Positions 1-13,457 of a stretch of DNA of 64,000 bases are shown here, piece by piece. Source of the DNA: Globodera rostochiensis (Eukaryota > Nematoda > Chromadorea > Rhabditida > Heteroderidae). The notes below the pieces were generated by a model. That model did no database searches. It was not told the DNA's origin and saw only the letters and a list, made by a program, of their open reading frames with translations. The DNA is taken from contig JAEVLN010000008.1 of NCBI GenBank assembly GCA_018350325.1, forward strand, positions 1,550,001-1,614,000. Direction: 5' to 3'. Numbering within the stretch: position 1 is the first letter of the stretch; every line of letters begins with the position of its first letter. The translations under genes and the position numbers were made by a program.

Positions 1-370
1 CAAAAAGTTGGAGCTGTTCAGTTTGGAAGAGGCAGAAGGCGAACAAAGACAGAAAAGGAATTTGGCGTTGGGCCAAACGATCGGTCCCATCGTCAACAAT
101 AGTAACAATAGACTAAAAATAATTCTCCGGTAAATTAGCGCAAACGTTGCCCATCCTTAAGAGAATCGAAATTTTCAAAAGAGGTCCAATTTACTTTGAA
201 TTAGAATGAATAGAAATGTGTGAGTATGTATCGTTGAACTGAATGCCATGCAAATGTTGAAATGAACGATTTTTACAGAGATACGGCGCATCTTTTTTCA
301 TATTCATCGTTGTGTTCGATGTTTAAATGAATGTGTTCAATCCCGTAGCCAGAAACGAAACAATTGAGTT

Positions 371-3300
371 CTAGAGGAGAATGGGTAGGAAGAACAAGCA
401 GAGCAGCGGGGTCGGACACGCACAATGGGAAGTTGCGAAGGGGTCGGAGCTGAGTGATGGATAGCGAGGGAGCATAAATTTGTATCGGTGGGCGGGCCGG
501 AATTGTGTAACCTCTTGCCGGATAAGGTCGTAGTGAACGACCCCAAGTCGACAGTCAAGCGAAGTGCTGAGAACGGTGACGAGCGTTGGACATTGCGAGG
601 ACGAAGGAAATGGGCAGGTGACCGTTTGAAGGGCTAAATTTAATTAGTTTGGATGCTTTCTTCGAATTTTCTATCACCGGTTACAGTCGAAGCATGCCAA
701 TCTCCTCTGGTGACCAACTCAACCATCGCTTCATTTTGGCACGTTCCTCGGTTTGAACGATGCTTCAAAACGTTGACCCGACCAGATTCGGAACCAATGA
801 ATATGACGTCGTACTAAGGAAAAGAGAAAGACGCAAGCATTCCTCAGCGGCAAGAATGGAAATATAATACTTCAGAGAATGGGGCAATGGTTAGAGCAGA
901 AAGGCCACAATGCTCAACAAGAAAAGGAGAGAATTGCTGTTGACAGAAATGTGCCCTTTCTTCAAACGATGCTTCAGCATCAAAATCAACGTTATACTGT
1001 TGAAGCATCGGCACGGTTGCGAATGCGTGCAAATGACCATCCGTAGATGTGCAGAACAGCACTTTGTTATGTTTAATAAGCTCCAAAGAAGTGAACATGG
1101 CAAGCGAAGGAAGGCGAATTGTCCAGTTGTTAGGCCGCGGAGAGATGGGCGCATGGTGAAGACGACGATGAAATTGAACGATTCTTAAAATTGGTCTAAC
1201 AATCACTATTCGAGCAGAACAAACCGAATAGTCCCATCGGAACAAAGAATCGCCAGGAACTGATCGTTCAAAAGGTGAACAGCCATCAGACGGCAGTCCT
1301 GTGGAGAAGGCCCTTCCGACGATCTTTCAGAATCGTCAGAGAGATCAATGGAAGATAGAAAGTGCAGCTGAGGAAGGACTTCTTGATTTTGTCAGTATTC
1401 CGTCAGCTGTTGACATTATGCATAAATTACCATTTGTCGTTTCGTTATCCGCGTCAAAATGCAATTTCCATGCACAAATCTCCGAACGGCCGCCCACACT
1501 TAGAATCAATCTGTCGTCATTGTCTCTTCCACTGCCATTTGCCTCATCGTGCAAATGCCAATTGTCAACGACATAAATGCACTCCAAATTGGAACGGTGG
1601 ACATTTGACGAATCGACACAACGAACGCGCGGAACGAATCGTTTTGCTGAAAGGAAAAGTTACAAAGTGTCAAAATGGGGCTACCATAAGAAGTTTTTTC
1701 GCTTTGTTCATTTAGCCTTTCGCCATCAGATGGCTTAAAAAGCGACAGCGTCAATCGTCGATCAGTCCCTCCACTGATCAAAAAAACGGTCCCGCGATGT
1801 TCCAAAGATGTCATCGTAACAATGTTATCAGAGTGAAGGGATGACTGCGAAATCACAGAAAAATATCAATGAATTAGCAAAAGTACCCGGATCGGATGGA
1901 ACTCCACAGGATCAAGCAGTACAAAGTTCAGAAAGCCTTTGCAAATGTAGGCGAAACTGAACTGAAAAAGCTATTTAAGACAGAATAACGACTAACACTG
2001 CTTAATTAATTTCTGAAAAGACATAAAAAGACGGGTCACTCATTAGTCAACCCCTTTAATCGAAAAAAACAGTAGGGAAACATTTCTTGCGCCATCTTCC
2101 TTAGACTACGTTCCCAAGCTCGACCTGTATTTTCTGTCAGTCTCTTTCCCTCCCGTTCCAACAATAAATTGCCATTTCCGGTTGCCGCCGCCGCATCGAA
2201 AAGTGGCCAAAATAAAAAGACTTTCGAAATCCATCATAACAAATTCATTCTAAAACTTATTTATTAAATTGGGTACATATGAATTTCCCACGCTATGAAA
2301 TCCGACGATAAAAGCGCGAGAATTGTCCGATTGGACAATGGCGCAGGGCCATTCGATCGGAAGTTGGCGAACAAAAAAGGAATCCAACGAAAACTTTTCC
2401 ACAACTTAAATGCAAAAACTTCCGATTAGATGGATTAATAAAGATATTCACCATTTTCGAGTGACCTTTTCTGCGTCCAATGAAAATGCCATTTTTTCAT
2501 AGTGCCGTCTCTTCCCGTGCTTATCAAATCCCCTTCAATTTGCGCCTTTTTCGAATTTTGTATCGCCTCAATATGCAAAGCGGTTACTGTCTTCGCACAG
2601 CCATTTGTTCCATGCGCAAGTCGGTTAAGCAAAAGCAACTCAAAAAGAGAGTCAAATGCATTATTCTGCTACCCGTCCATAAAAGCGAATGAGAAATTAT
2701 GTTATCAAGTGCTTAAAGTTTCTCCCAACTACCAAACTAAGTACGACATTGAATTGCTCCGCTTTCTCCTGTTCCTTACCCGTCCGGATTGAAGTGAAAA
2801 TGCCATCAAAGTTCCCGACCTCGTGCCGAGGAGCAAAACTCCAACCGTAGGAACGTCATCTGGTGTTTCCGCAATTAGCAGGGCTACCTGTACCTTCGCC
2901 ACTTTGTTCTCGTCTTCGTTGCCGCACTTATTGTTAGACAAAAGGAATTGGCTGACTGTGAGAAGAGAGCGGTGCGAGTCGTTTTCACTGGAAGACTTGC
3001 CAATCCGATAAACAGTCTAAGCAAGCATGTTAATCGGAGGAGTATAAAACTTGCTAGAATCGGAACACCCCATCCACAAACAATACCCACCACTTGTCCG
3101 TTCTGACCGATCGACAAGAACAATTGGCAGGATTCGGGTTGGACCCAAAGAAATTGGTCGATTGGCGCACCAATGATGTGATGAGTGAAGCAAAAAGAGC
3201 GATTTCCGACTAGAGATAATGGGCATATGCAAATAAAATAGCGGAGAAAAGGCATACAAATCGCCAGATGAAGAGAGCGATCCGACTCTGTACAAAGCGC

Positions 3301-5186
3301 GAGGGACCGGGCAGAATTCGAGTAATAAAACATATCGGGCCGAAAGACCATCGGCCGACCATTGCAATCGGAAAAATTTAGCCGAAAATGTTCGGCCAAA
3401 TCGGTCTCTTCACCTGCATCAACATCAGTTCTACTGTCTATTCGTTCAATGCCGAACATTCTAAAACAAAACCTAAATAATGCAATGCTTTGACAATACC
3501 TTTTTGTGTCCAACGATATCAAATAAAGAATTCCGCGAATGCGAATAAATGCAAATGCATTCACTTTCTTCGCTTCAATTGGGCAACTCAACGGCTGAAG
3601 GTCGGCTGACAACGAAACGGCAAAGAGAGACCCGCGTTCGGACCCAACCAGCTAAAATCAGCAAATGGATGCTTTGCTTTTGGGGTGGGGGTTCATAACG
3701 CACCAGATCGAACGGCCTTTTCGGGACTTCCCGATCGCATTCCAGTGCCAAAATGCTTCTAATGGTTCCTCCTCCTCCCGTTGCCCAGCAAATGTCAACT
3801 TTACGTTCCAAAAACAGTCCGTTCATCTCTACGCAAGACGCTGAACAATTATTTAAAATATTAAAATATATTTGTTATGTCAGACATTTCTCTTCAGATG
3901 ACCAACGCCAAATGCAAATGTAATTGTCCATCCCACCGGTGAAAATCATTTGTTTGCCCTCATTAAGTTCCAGCGCAAAAGGCCTTGACCCGTGGCCGAA
4001 TTTCGTGAAAAGCTAAGGGTCAAAATAAAAATGAATACGAAATTAATTTTACTTTTGCACCATTTTGAACATTCCAAATTCGAAGTGAGCGGTCGTCGCC
4101 AATGGAAAAAAGCCACCAAAGATTGGAATCGGAACGAATGGCGAAAGACATTCCCTCAAACAAAAAAAGATTGAAAAAGTAAATTCCTCGGAACTTACAA
4201 CATTTCCAAAAAAAGTTTGCAATATTTGCGGTCCGATCGCGGGTTGGAAGAGATGAATGGCGCCGAAGGAAGTGCAGGCAAAAACGCGAAGTGATGTCCA
4301 ATGATGGCCATGAAGAAAAGAAGAGGTCCTAGTTTCTTCAAAAATTATAAAAACCACTTGGTTCAAAATCAGGAAATATTTTAGTCTAACAAAGACGAAA
4401 TGTCTTACACAAGCGCCTGACATCCGAGCCGTACAGATAAAACATCGAAAGGGTTTGCAGCAGTTTCGTCTGTTTTGTCTTCGAACAATTCCAACACTCT
4501 GATCCAATTATTGGCGAAATGGAGAACAACCTTCAACGAAAAGTTAAAGGGACAGCTTTTGAGAGGGAACCCATTCCAAAAATTAGGACAATATTTCTAC
4601 CTTGGTTCCAGCTTTCAAACAGGAACCTTCCTCATTTCCATCGCGTCCAAAAAGTATTTTGGCGTTGAGAATCCAATCTGACAAGCTCCCGCCTTTTACT
4701 CTCTTCCAATTCCAACGGCTCTCCTCCAACATGCCGCCCATTTGGTCATCTTTTAATTGTGTCGCAGTGAATAACGCAAATTCGTTTTGTCCAAAGCATA
4801 AAAGTACTAAAGAAAAGAAAAAATTCACCAGAAAGACAATTATATTCAAACGTACAGCATTCCCTTTCATTCAGTCGAAATGGAAATAATCCATGAACTG
4901 TACACTTTGTTTCGGGAAAAGCATCCAACGCTTCGATCAATTGCCACGAATGTTTAAAATTGGAGTAAATTTCGACGAAAGAACCATTGCCTAAAGAAAT
5001 GAAAGGTGGAAGTTTTTTTTCCTTCTGAACCGAAATGAATGTTAAACCTGAAAAACACAACGTTTGGTCAGTTCCATTACGAAGAGAAGGGATTGTGAAG
5101 GACAAAGACGCCAAACCGAGACGGGGCAAATCAATGGGAGTGGAATGACCCCGAACTCGGGCTACAGAGCGAGTAATACTGGTCAT
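371..5186 (-). CDS. wdr6-like: WD-repeat protein, WDR6-like (tRNA 2'-O-methylation cofactor)
   Basis: This is a long multi-exon gene whose exons each encode WD-type blades. Examples are FSIGDDRSLRIWNV near 4.1 kb, IFTGGMDNYICIW near 3.9 kb, LISTGRDGTMKKWHF near 2.5 kb, ILSVGGRSEICAW near 1.5 kb, LAILCSDGTIRF near 1.2 kb, VIFIGSESGRVNVLK near 0.75 kb and VLSTSLDCRLGVV near 0.55 kb. The order of these blades, the CGGG motif near 2.15 kb, and a 'CSDGTIR' blade followed by a 'TSTDGHLHAF' blade match the human WDR6 layout. WDR6 (yeast Rtt10/Trm734) partners the FTSJ1/Trm7 methyltransferase that modifies position 34 of certain tRNAs in the cytoplasm. The start is the Met of MTSITRSVARVRG, which lies 7 nt after a good acceptor (GATTCAG). 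The 3' end, a TAG at 371-373, is the least certain part because a further small exon could follow. Introns are mostly 45-250 nt. Confidence 0.72.
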
Positions 5187-5239
5187 TCGCAGTAAAACTC
5201 TGAATCAGATTTCCTTTAAGAAACAATTATTTTACAATG

Positions 5240-5571
5240 TTATTTATTTTTTTCATCGGCATAAACATAGCAGCGTGGAAAAGCGCGTGCCAATGCATTC
5301 AATTGATCGTGCAAAAATGTCAATGATTTGGCATCAAAAATCACTGTTCGTTTTCGTCCATCAGTTGTATTTATTTCCATGAGAATTTCATATTTTCCGG
5401 TTTGAAGTGGACCATCACGGGTTAAAATCTAGGTATACAATAATATGTATGATGTTAAAGAAAAATGCCATTGAAACCGAATTTTACATTTATGTCAATG
5501 CGAAATTTAGAAGCAGAGTAAACATGAACAGGCGTCGAACTCGATGTCCCACTGGAGTTGTTCTGTGCCAT
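5240..5571 (-). CDS. Small conserved-looking protein of 90 aa, function unknown
   Basis: Two exons (5571-5488 and 5428-5240) join in frame across a 59-nt GT-AG intron to give 90 residues. The protein begins MAQNNSSGTSSSTPVHVY, continues with a charged beta-rich stretch (GKYEILMEINTTDGRKRTV) and ends in an amphipathic helix (SLTFLHDQLNALARAF). The beta-hairpin plus helix resembles the end of a COMM domain, but the similarity is too faint to assign. It lies on the same strand as the WDR6-like gene, and only 53 nt separate its stop from that gene's ATG. That arrangement suggests a two-gene operon processed by trans-splicing. No signal peptide or membrane segment is visible. Confidence 0.55.
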
Positions 5572-5914
5572 GATTATGTAGAAAGTAAATACCTATCGTT
5601 TGCGGTCGCAATTTGTTATGGGAATGAAGTTATAACGAAAAAACTTTTGAAAGGGGGAACGAATCGGGGTGGAACGAATCGTCTTTTTACCGTCAAAATG
5701 GGGGGGGGGGGATTCGTCGATTCGTCTAGGAGTATTCAAAGGCGTAAATCCGATTTTAACATCCATTTGATTAATTTCGAAGAAAACAAAATGTTTTTTT
5801 TCAAAAATTAGGCTTCTCTCATAAATCCTATCCCTTTATTGAATTTTTTTTTTCGCTCGCGATTTTTGTGAAGACGATGTTTTCTCTCCATTTTGCAGAT
5901 TTGATTAATTAGGT

Positions 5915-8176
<2,262 letters not shown>

Positions 8177-9314
8177 GAAGTAACCACAAATGTTTTCCTC
8201 CTAACTATAAGGTTCTTGATTCTAGATTCATATTTGCTATTTACAAATTTGTACTTTTACATTTATTTCATTCAGAGTGAATTTTTTATTTCCACATGGG
8301 TAATAATTTGAAGAACCGCAATTTGCGATACCTTTTTTCCGCGAAAAATATTTTTTTAAAAATCTTAAATATTTTAGATTCCATTGCAGCTTACAGAAAG
8401 TCGGAAAAAATGATTTTTGCCGAAATTGAATCCCCACACAGACTTTTCCGGACATACAGTACACCATTCGACGCAGCTCGCCAAGTTCTACAATATGCAA
8501 AAAATATCGCTGAGCTGTGGACAACTCAAAAAAAGTTGAAAAAAAAATCGGCGCTCCGACCCTGCAAGCGCTCCTGGTCCTAGAAAAAAGCTTAATAAAT
8601 AAAAAGGGGGAAACACCCCCCCCCCCCCCCAACCCTAAAAATCGACTTTTTCCCTCAACTGCCTCCTTCCGAAACTGGGGGGCGAGCGCGCGGGGACCCG
8701 CAGAGCGGGCGCGCGCGAGACTCCCAGCCGGGTTACGTGCGGACTTCTTTCGGAGCCCGGAGTCTCGCTGTGCGGTACTTTGGCTGCTATTTTCCACCTT
8801 ACAGTCTAACTTTTCCCTTATCCGGCTTTGATGTTTAAATGTCATTTTTCATTAATTTTCAACAAATTAAAGGTTCAAAGGCCGCTTTAAAATTCTCAAT
8901 TTTAGTTTCTATTGACGAATTTGTAATCAGTGCATCAACACTTTCAGACGATTTTTAGAATAAATTTCTTGAAAAATGTTAACCAAAAGGGTCCCACTTA
9001 TGATGTAGAGCTAAAATTCAAAAAAAATTTCAAACCAAAAATGCAACCTCCAAAAAATGACTTATTCTTTGACAAAAATGCACTCTTAAAGATCGATTTT
9101 CCAAAACATGTAAAAAAATTATGTTTAAAATTGTAAGAGGAAAATTTTATAAGATTGACGAATTTTAAAAGTTTTCACGGAAAATTGACTGAATTTGGTC
9201 AGTATTAAACAAAATAAAACAATATTGGTACCACTAGAAGTCCTTAATAATGATATGGATGAGATGGGTGGGACTGCTTTATACTTAAACCTTTTACTGA
9301 TTTAAATTTAACGG
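8177..9314 (+). other. Intergenic region with a GC-rich island
   Basis: No convincing gene is visible. Positions 8618-8632 form a C run. Positions about 8676-8790 are sharply richer in G+C, with repeated GCGCGCG tracts, than the A/T-rich flanks. Open frames exist on both strands but show no family similarity. The island could be part of an old repeat; it has no obvious terminal inverted repeats. Confidence 0.4.
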
Positions 9315-12300
9315 ATGCTTAATTGTCAACTTTGCATCGATGAGAATGGCGACGGAGTTCAAGATGCCATGGTAATGTAATTTGTTGATAATTTTCTTGC
9401 AATTAAAGGTTTGTGCCAATATTTATTTGGTTTTTAGAAATTTTCTTCGTTGGAACAATTGGAAGCCCATTTAGCCGCTGATCACTTTAGTGTGCTGCCT
9501 TATGAGTGTGAGCAGTGTCAATTCGCAAAATTTCCAACCGAATTTGCTGTCATGAAACACAATGAAATGGACCACGACAATCAAAGCTATTCCGTATTTA
9601 TTTGGGGCTATGATCGATTGGTTCGATCAATTCCATTTTAGTTTCGCTGTCGAATCACTCCCGATGTGAAGGCGAAACGACAAAAAGTGCGCGAATGTTT
9701 GTTGAATGTTACGGACGAAAAATTTCCCTCAAATCTTCATACAAATTTTAATGAAGGGTAAGTGGAGAAGTCTGCAGAATTATCTTAATTTATATTTGAA
9801 ATTTAAGAAAATTGAAAGAAATGCTCTCATCAAAAACTGAAGCGCGAATGAAGCGAAGCGTTAAGAATGGACAGAATCGAACAAAGGACCGGCACACAAT
9901 TAATGGTGGGGAAAGCTCCTTGGAAGAGCAGAAAAATGATCGTGAGTTTCTATAATAAAAGCATCGATTGCAATTTTTTAAAGACTCCTAAAAAATTGGT
10001 GGCGTTGGTCGAAATTTTTCAAAATGTGGGGCTCTAATTAAATCCCGTTAACGTTCTTGGCTTCTTCGGTACAACTATTAGTAGTAACGGACCGTTTAGG
10101 AAGGGGCCGACTTCGTCGCGTCAGTTGCGGTGATAATTTGGAGATTGTACGGGGTTTGGAGCAAAGGGACGCTTCACTGTCAACTGAGGGAGAGGAGGCG
10201 GACGACGCAATGGAGGGACAGCAGGCATTCATTCACTCTCTGCTATGCACAACAAAGACAGAACCATTTAGGCCGATGTGCAAGAAATTCTTAAGGCAAC
10301 CGCGGCGGCGGTCTCCCAAATTGGCGGGTCGAAAAAGCAGCTCAGTCTCAATTCTCCGGTTAGCCTGCGCTCCGAAGTCAGTTGGAATTAATTCGAGGGT
10401 TATGACTTGTCTGGACCCCACCGGTTTAGGCCTATTCTCTCCGTCCCAACCGTTTCAAACCGTATGCCATGCTGCATCAGGGAATTCCGATTCCGACAGA
10501 AAACACTTTTCAGACTGCTAGTAGTTCTCGGGAAATGGAAAGCCCATCATCGGTATTTATATTGCAATTCTTTAACAATAATATAGATCATGCAAATAAT
10601 TTCTGATCAGTCCAAAGGTAGGCGGAAACGACGAAGCAAAAGCAAAACGAGCGATCGGATTCGGTGCAGAAAGTGCAAGGAAATGGTCAATGCGCGGGGC
10701 GGCTGTCTCAGTCACCATACAAACGCGCGGTTGGCCTAAATGAAAAAAGATGTTTAAGCTTTTAGAGAAATCGCCGCCCTTTCCGCTGATTTCCTTTTGA
10801 CCATAAAATTAAATTCTGATTTGTTTTTTTTCATTCGTCAGACATTTGCGCCTGCCAATGTTCCAATGCGCCCTCTGCAAAAAGTGCGTTTAAATGTTAA
10901 CGGTTAAAGGCGCATTAAAGCGCAAAATCTGACGGTGTATAAATCAATTGTTCTCTTCCAGAGACTTTTTCGAGGTTTCCAACACCCAAATTCAAAAGCA
11001 CATGAGCACACATCACAAAGGCGAGAAGAAGCATTTGATCAGCAACTATCACAAAGTGAGCAGCATTACATTAAGGCCAGAGACGTATCCGGGGAGGGGG
11101 ACAGGGGGAAGCCCCCCCCCCCCGAAATGAAATTTGAAAAAAAAAATTATAGGGGATGGGACTTTTTTGGTTTTCAACATTCGCAATATTGACCAATTTC
11201 TTTACAAATCTCTCTAAATTCTTCAACAAATTTTCCCGAGATTTCTTCCATTCCTAAAAACTTCAAAAAATTACCGTAATAAATTTTTGGTTGTAAATTT
11301 CAACAAATTGAGTATAAATTTCCTGACGCCCCACCCTCAAAATTCGAAAAATTAACAGCTTTGAAAATTTCTTACTTTTCAAAATTTATTTGCTGAGGAC
11401 GGGCCGGTGGTCATGCGTACTTTTTGACAAAAAATATAGTTTTGTTTTCCAATGAACCCTCTAGTAATTCGATGCCGCGTACATTATCCTTAATATTCTT
11501 TCCAAGTTCTCTGCAATTCTTCACGCCACTCGCGACGAATGCTTTGGGAAAAAGGATGAGCGAATTCGCACGCTAAAAAGCAAAGTTGGTCGCACACCAA
11601 ACGTGAAGGGTCGAGCCAAAAGTGTTATCGGAATGAATGGCATTGGGAAACGCGGCGAAGGGATTGGGGAGGAGGACGCAGTGGAGAGCGGTGGGACTCT
11701 TTTTTAATTGATAATAATTCTCTAAGCATTCGCCGGCTAATGTTTTAACTATTAGTAATATTTGAATTTTTTGTTCAGGCCATTCGAAATCGGCAAATGA
11801 CGGAGCACCGAACTGTTTGGCTGACGGGGTTTGCATAACAATGGGGGTTTCCAAAGAGAATGCTTAAACTGTTTAGATTGACGGCCAATTGAAAGGAGGG
11901 GCCGAAGAGAATGACGGCTCTATGCCTTCGATTGACAAATATTCATGTCAACAAAAAAGGAATAAAAAATTGGGAAACTTATTTAATATTTTAGACTTAA
12001 AGTCGTGGGCCGTTCGACTTTCTGCCGAACACCAGAGACCTAATCAGCATCCTCAACAAGAAGTTTGATTGGAATGAATTGGTGATTTTTATGAAATAAT
12101 TTTTAAGGCCAGTGACGGCCCTGATCAACGGGTATCGTGTAAAGTGTGTGGAGAGATGGTATGGAACAAGACCGGCAATCGACTCAACCACGTCAATGTT
12201 CGGTGATGCCTAAAGACTGAAAGTACAAAATAATTGCGATCCCGACTACGGGAGTTTCTTCGGCATGAGCCGTTTTGTCATTTTTGCATTGCACCCTGAA

Positions 12301-12622
12301 TTGAGTTTTATTTATAAATCTGGTCTTCCACTACTTAGCTTCATTTTACTCATTCTCAAATTCACAGGCATCTCCAACTTCCGCTCCATGAGTGTGACAT
12401 TTGTCAGAAGACCTTCACTTCGTACAGCCGATCGGCTTGCTACTCGCACGTCCAGTTCGCGCATAAGGCTCAGATTGGTTCGGGTCAAGGCAGCAATGTG
12501 ATCGAGAAACATATCATCTACAGAAAGGTGGTGGTCGGGGAGTACCCAACCGACTCATTGCCTTTTGCCTTTAGGAACTCCATGATGTGCAGCTGCTGGA
12601 AGCGGCAAAAGAGCACTTTTAG
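9315..12622 (+). CDS. Multi C2H2-like zinc-finger protein, nematode type
   Basis: The first exon gives MLNCQLCIDENGDGV, followed by the finger LEAHLAADHFSVLPYECEQC and its partner H..H (KHNEMDH). Two paired modules follow. The first is IRCRKCKEMVNARGGCLSHH, then RHLRLPMFQCALCKKDFFEV ending KHMSTHH. The second is VSCKVCGEMVWNKTGNRLNH, then RHLQLPLHECDICQKTFTSY ending HVQFAHK. Each module is therefore a CxxC-x12-HxxxxH finger, a linker RHL-x-LP, and a second finger, and it is split by an intron in the linker at the same place both times. Between modules lie basic, low-complexity exons. The likely role is nucleic-acid binding in the nucleus, an inference from the family. The last exon reads YRKELHDVQLLEAAKEHF then stop. 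Several middle exons (9960-10560 and 11520-12000) are uncertain. Confidence 0.6.
11083..11160 (+). repeat. Dispersed repeat fragment, G-run/C-run followed by GAAATGAAATTTGA
   Basis: A tract of G, a short spacer and a run of 11 C lead into CGAAATGAAATTTGAAAAAA. The same arrangement recurs at 36574-36650, and in diverged form at 31747-31830 (CCCCGAAATG). It lies in an intron of the zinc-finger gene. The copies at 36.6 and 31.7 kb are preceded by the word GTAGCCAGGGGGG, which marks one end of the family. Confidence 0.55.
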
Positions 12623-13457
12623 CGAGGATGTGTTCGGTGAGAGGCATGAGTATTACCTATTCTGTCGAGGATTCTTCAATTCAAATTCGATTTTTAATTT
12701 GTTGGATCTCACAAAGATATGTAATTTCTTTAAATAATGCTTGAAACGATTTATTTACAGATTTACATTGATTACAAATTGAATAAAATGAATATTCGAT
12801 GAATGACCCATTAAACTCATTTCTAGTGCTACTGTTTGTCTGATTTTCACTGGTTCAGGCAAGGCCCTCCAGTGAAAACAGACCAACGGTACCCGACTGA
12901 ATTTACTAAAACTCGTTTTGTTCCAGGAGGCGCCTACCACTTTTTGTTTTATGGCCAATAAAAACTGTTTTTAGGGGTATTCGGGGGGGGGGGAGGGTAG
13001 AACCCGATTCCAACACCGATTTTGACCAATTTCAAACACCGGACCCAAATCCGAACAATTTTTCGTAAGAACATTCAAAATGCCCCTTTCATTGTCTGTG
13101 GGCTAGAATTTCGGACATCGTTTGTTTAGTTTCAAAGTAAATACAAATTAAAATAAAACGACGAATGGTTGGAGGTGGAAGGATTACGCGCGTTAATAAT
13201 AATAATAATAAATAACAAATGACGGCTAAGATAATGAAAAATAAAAAAGGTCAAGTGAAAGGGGAGGGAACAAAAAGAATTTTGGGAGTTTGGTGAATAC
13301 GTGAGGAATAACCATAAAATAAATAAATCTTTGGCTTACATAAAATCTGTTGAGAAAATGGAGCAAAAATAGGCGGAATTCTCATTAGGGCCAAATCCTT
13401 TGTTTTTTTGATAAAATTTTCGTCCTTTGCTTTTATGTGTAAATTGTTTTTCAAAAG
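12623..13457. other. Intergenic, with one dispersed-repeat fragment and an AAT microsatellite
   Basis: The convergent 3' ends of the zinc-finger and Argonaute genes flank this stretch. Positions 12972-13045 (GGGGTATTCGGGG, then CCGATTTTGACCAATTTC) match the core of the family seen at 5729-5780, 31505-31600 and 36935-37115. An (AAT)n tract lies at 13194-13212. No gene is visible. Confidence 0.5.

Noticed and set aside
5240..5571. COMM-domain assignment for the 90-aa protein
   Set aside because: Only a hairpin-helix outline fits; no diagnostic residues are visible.
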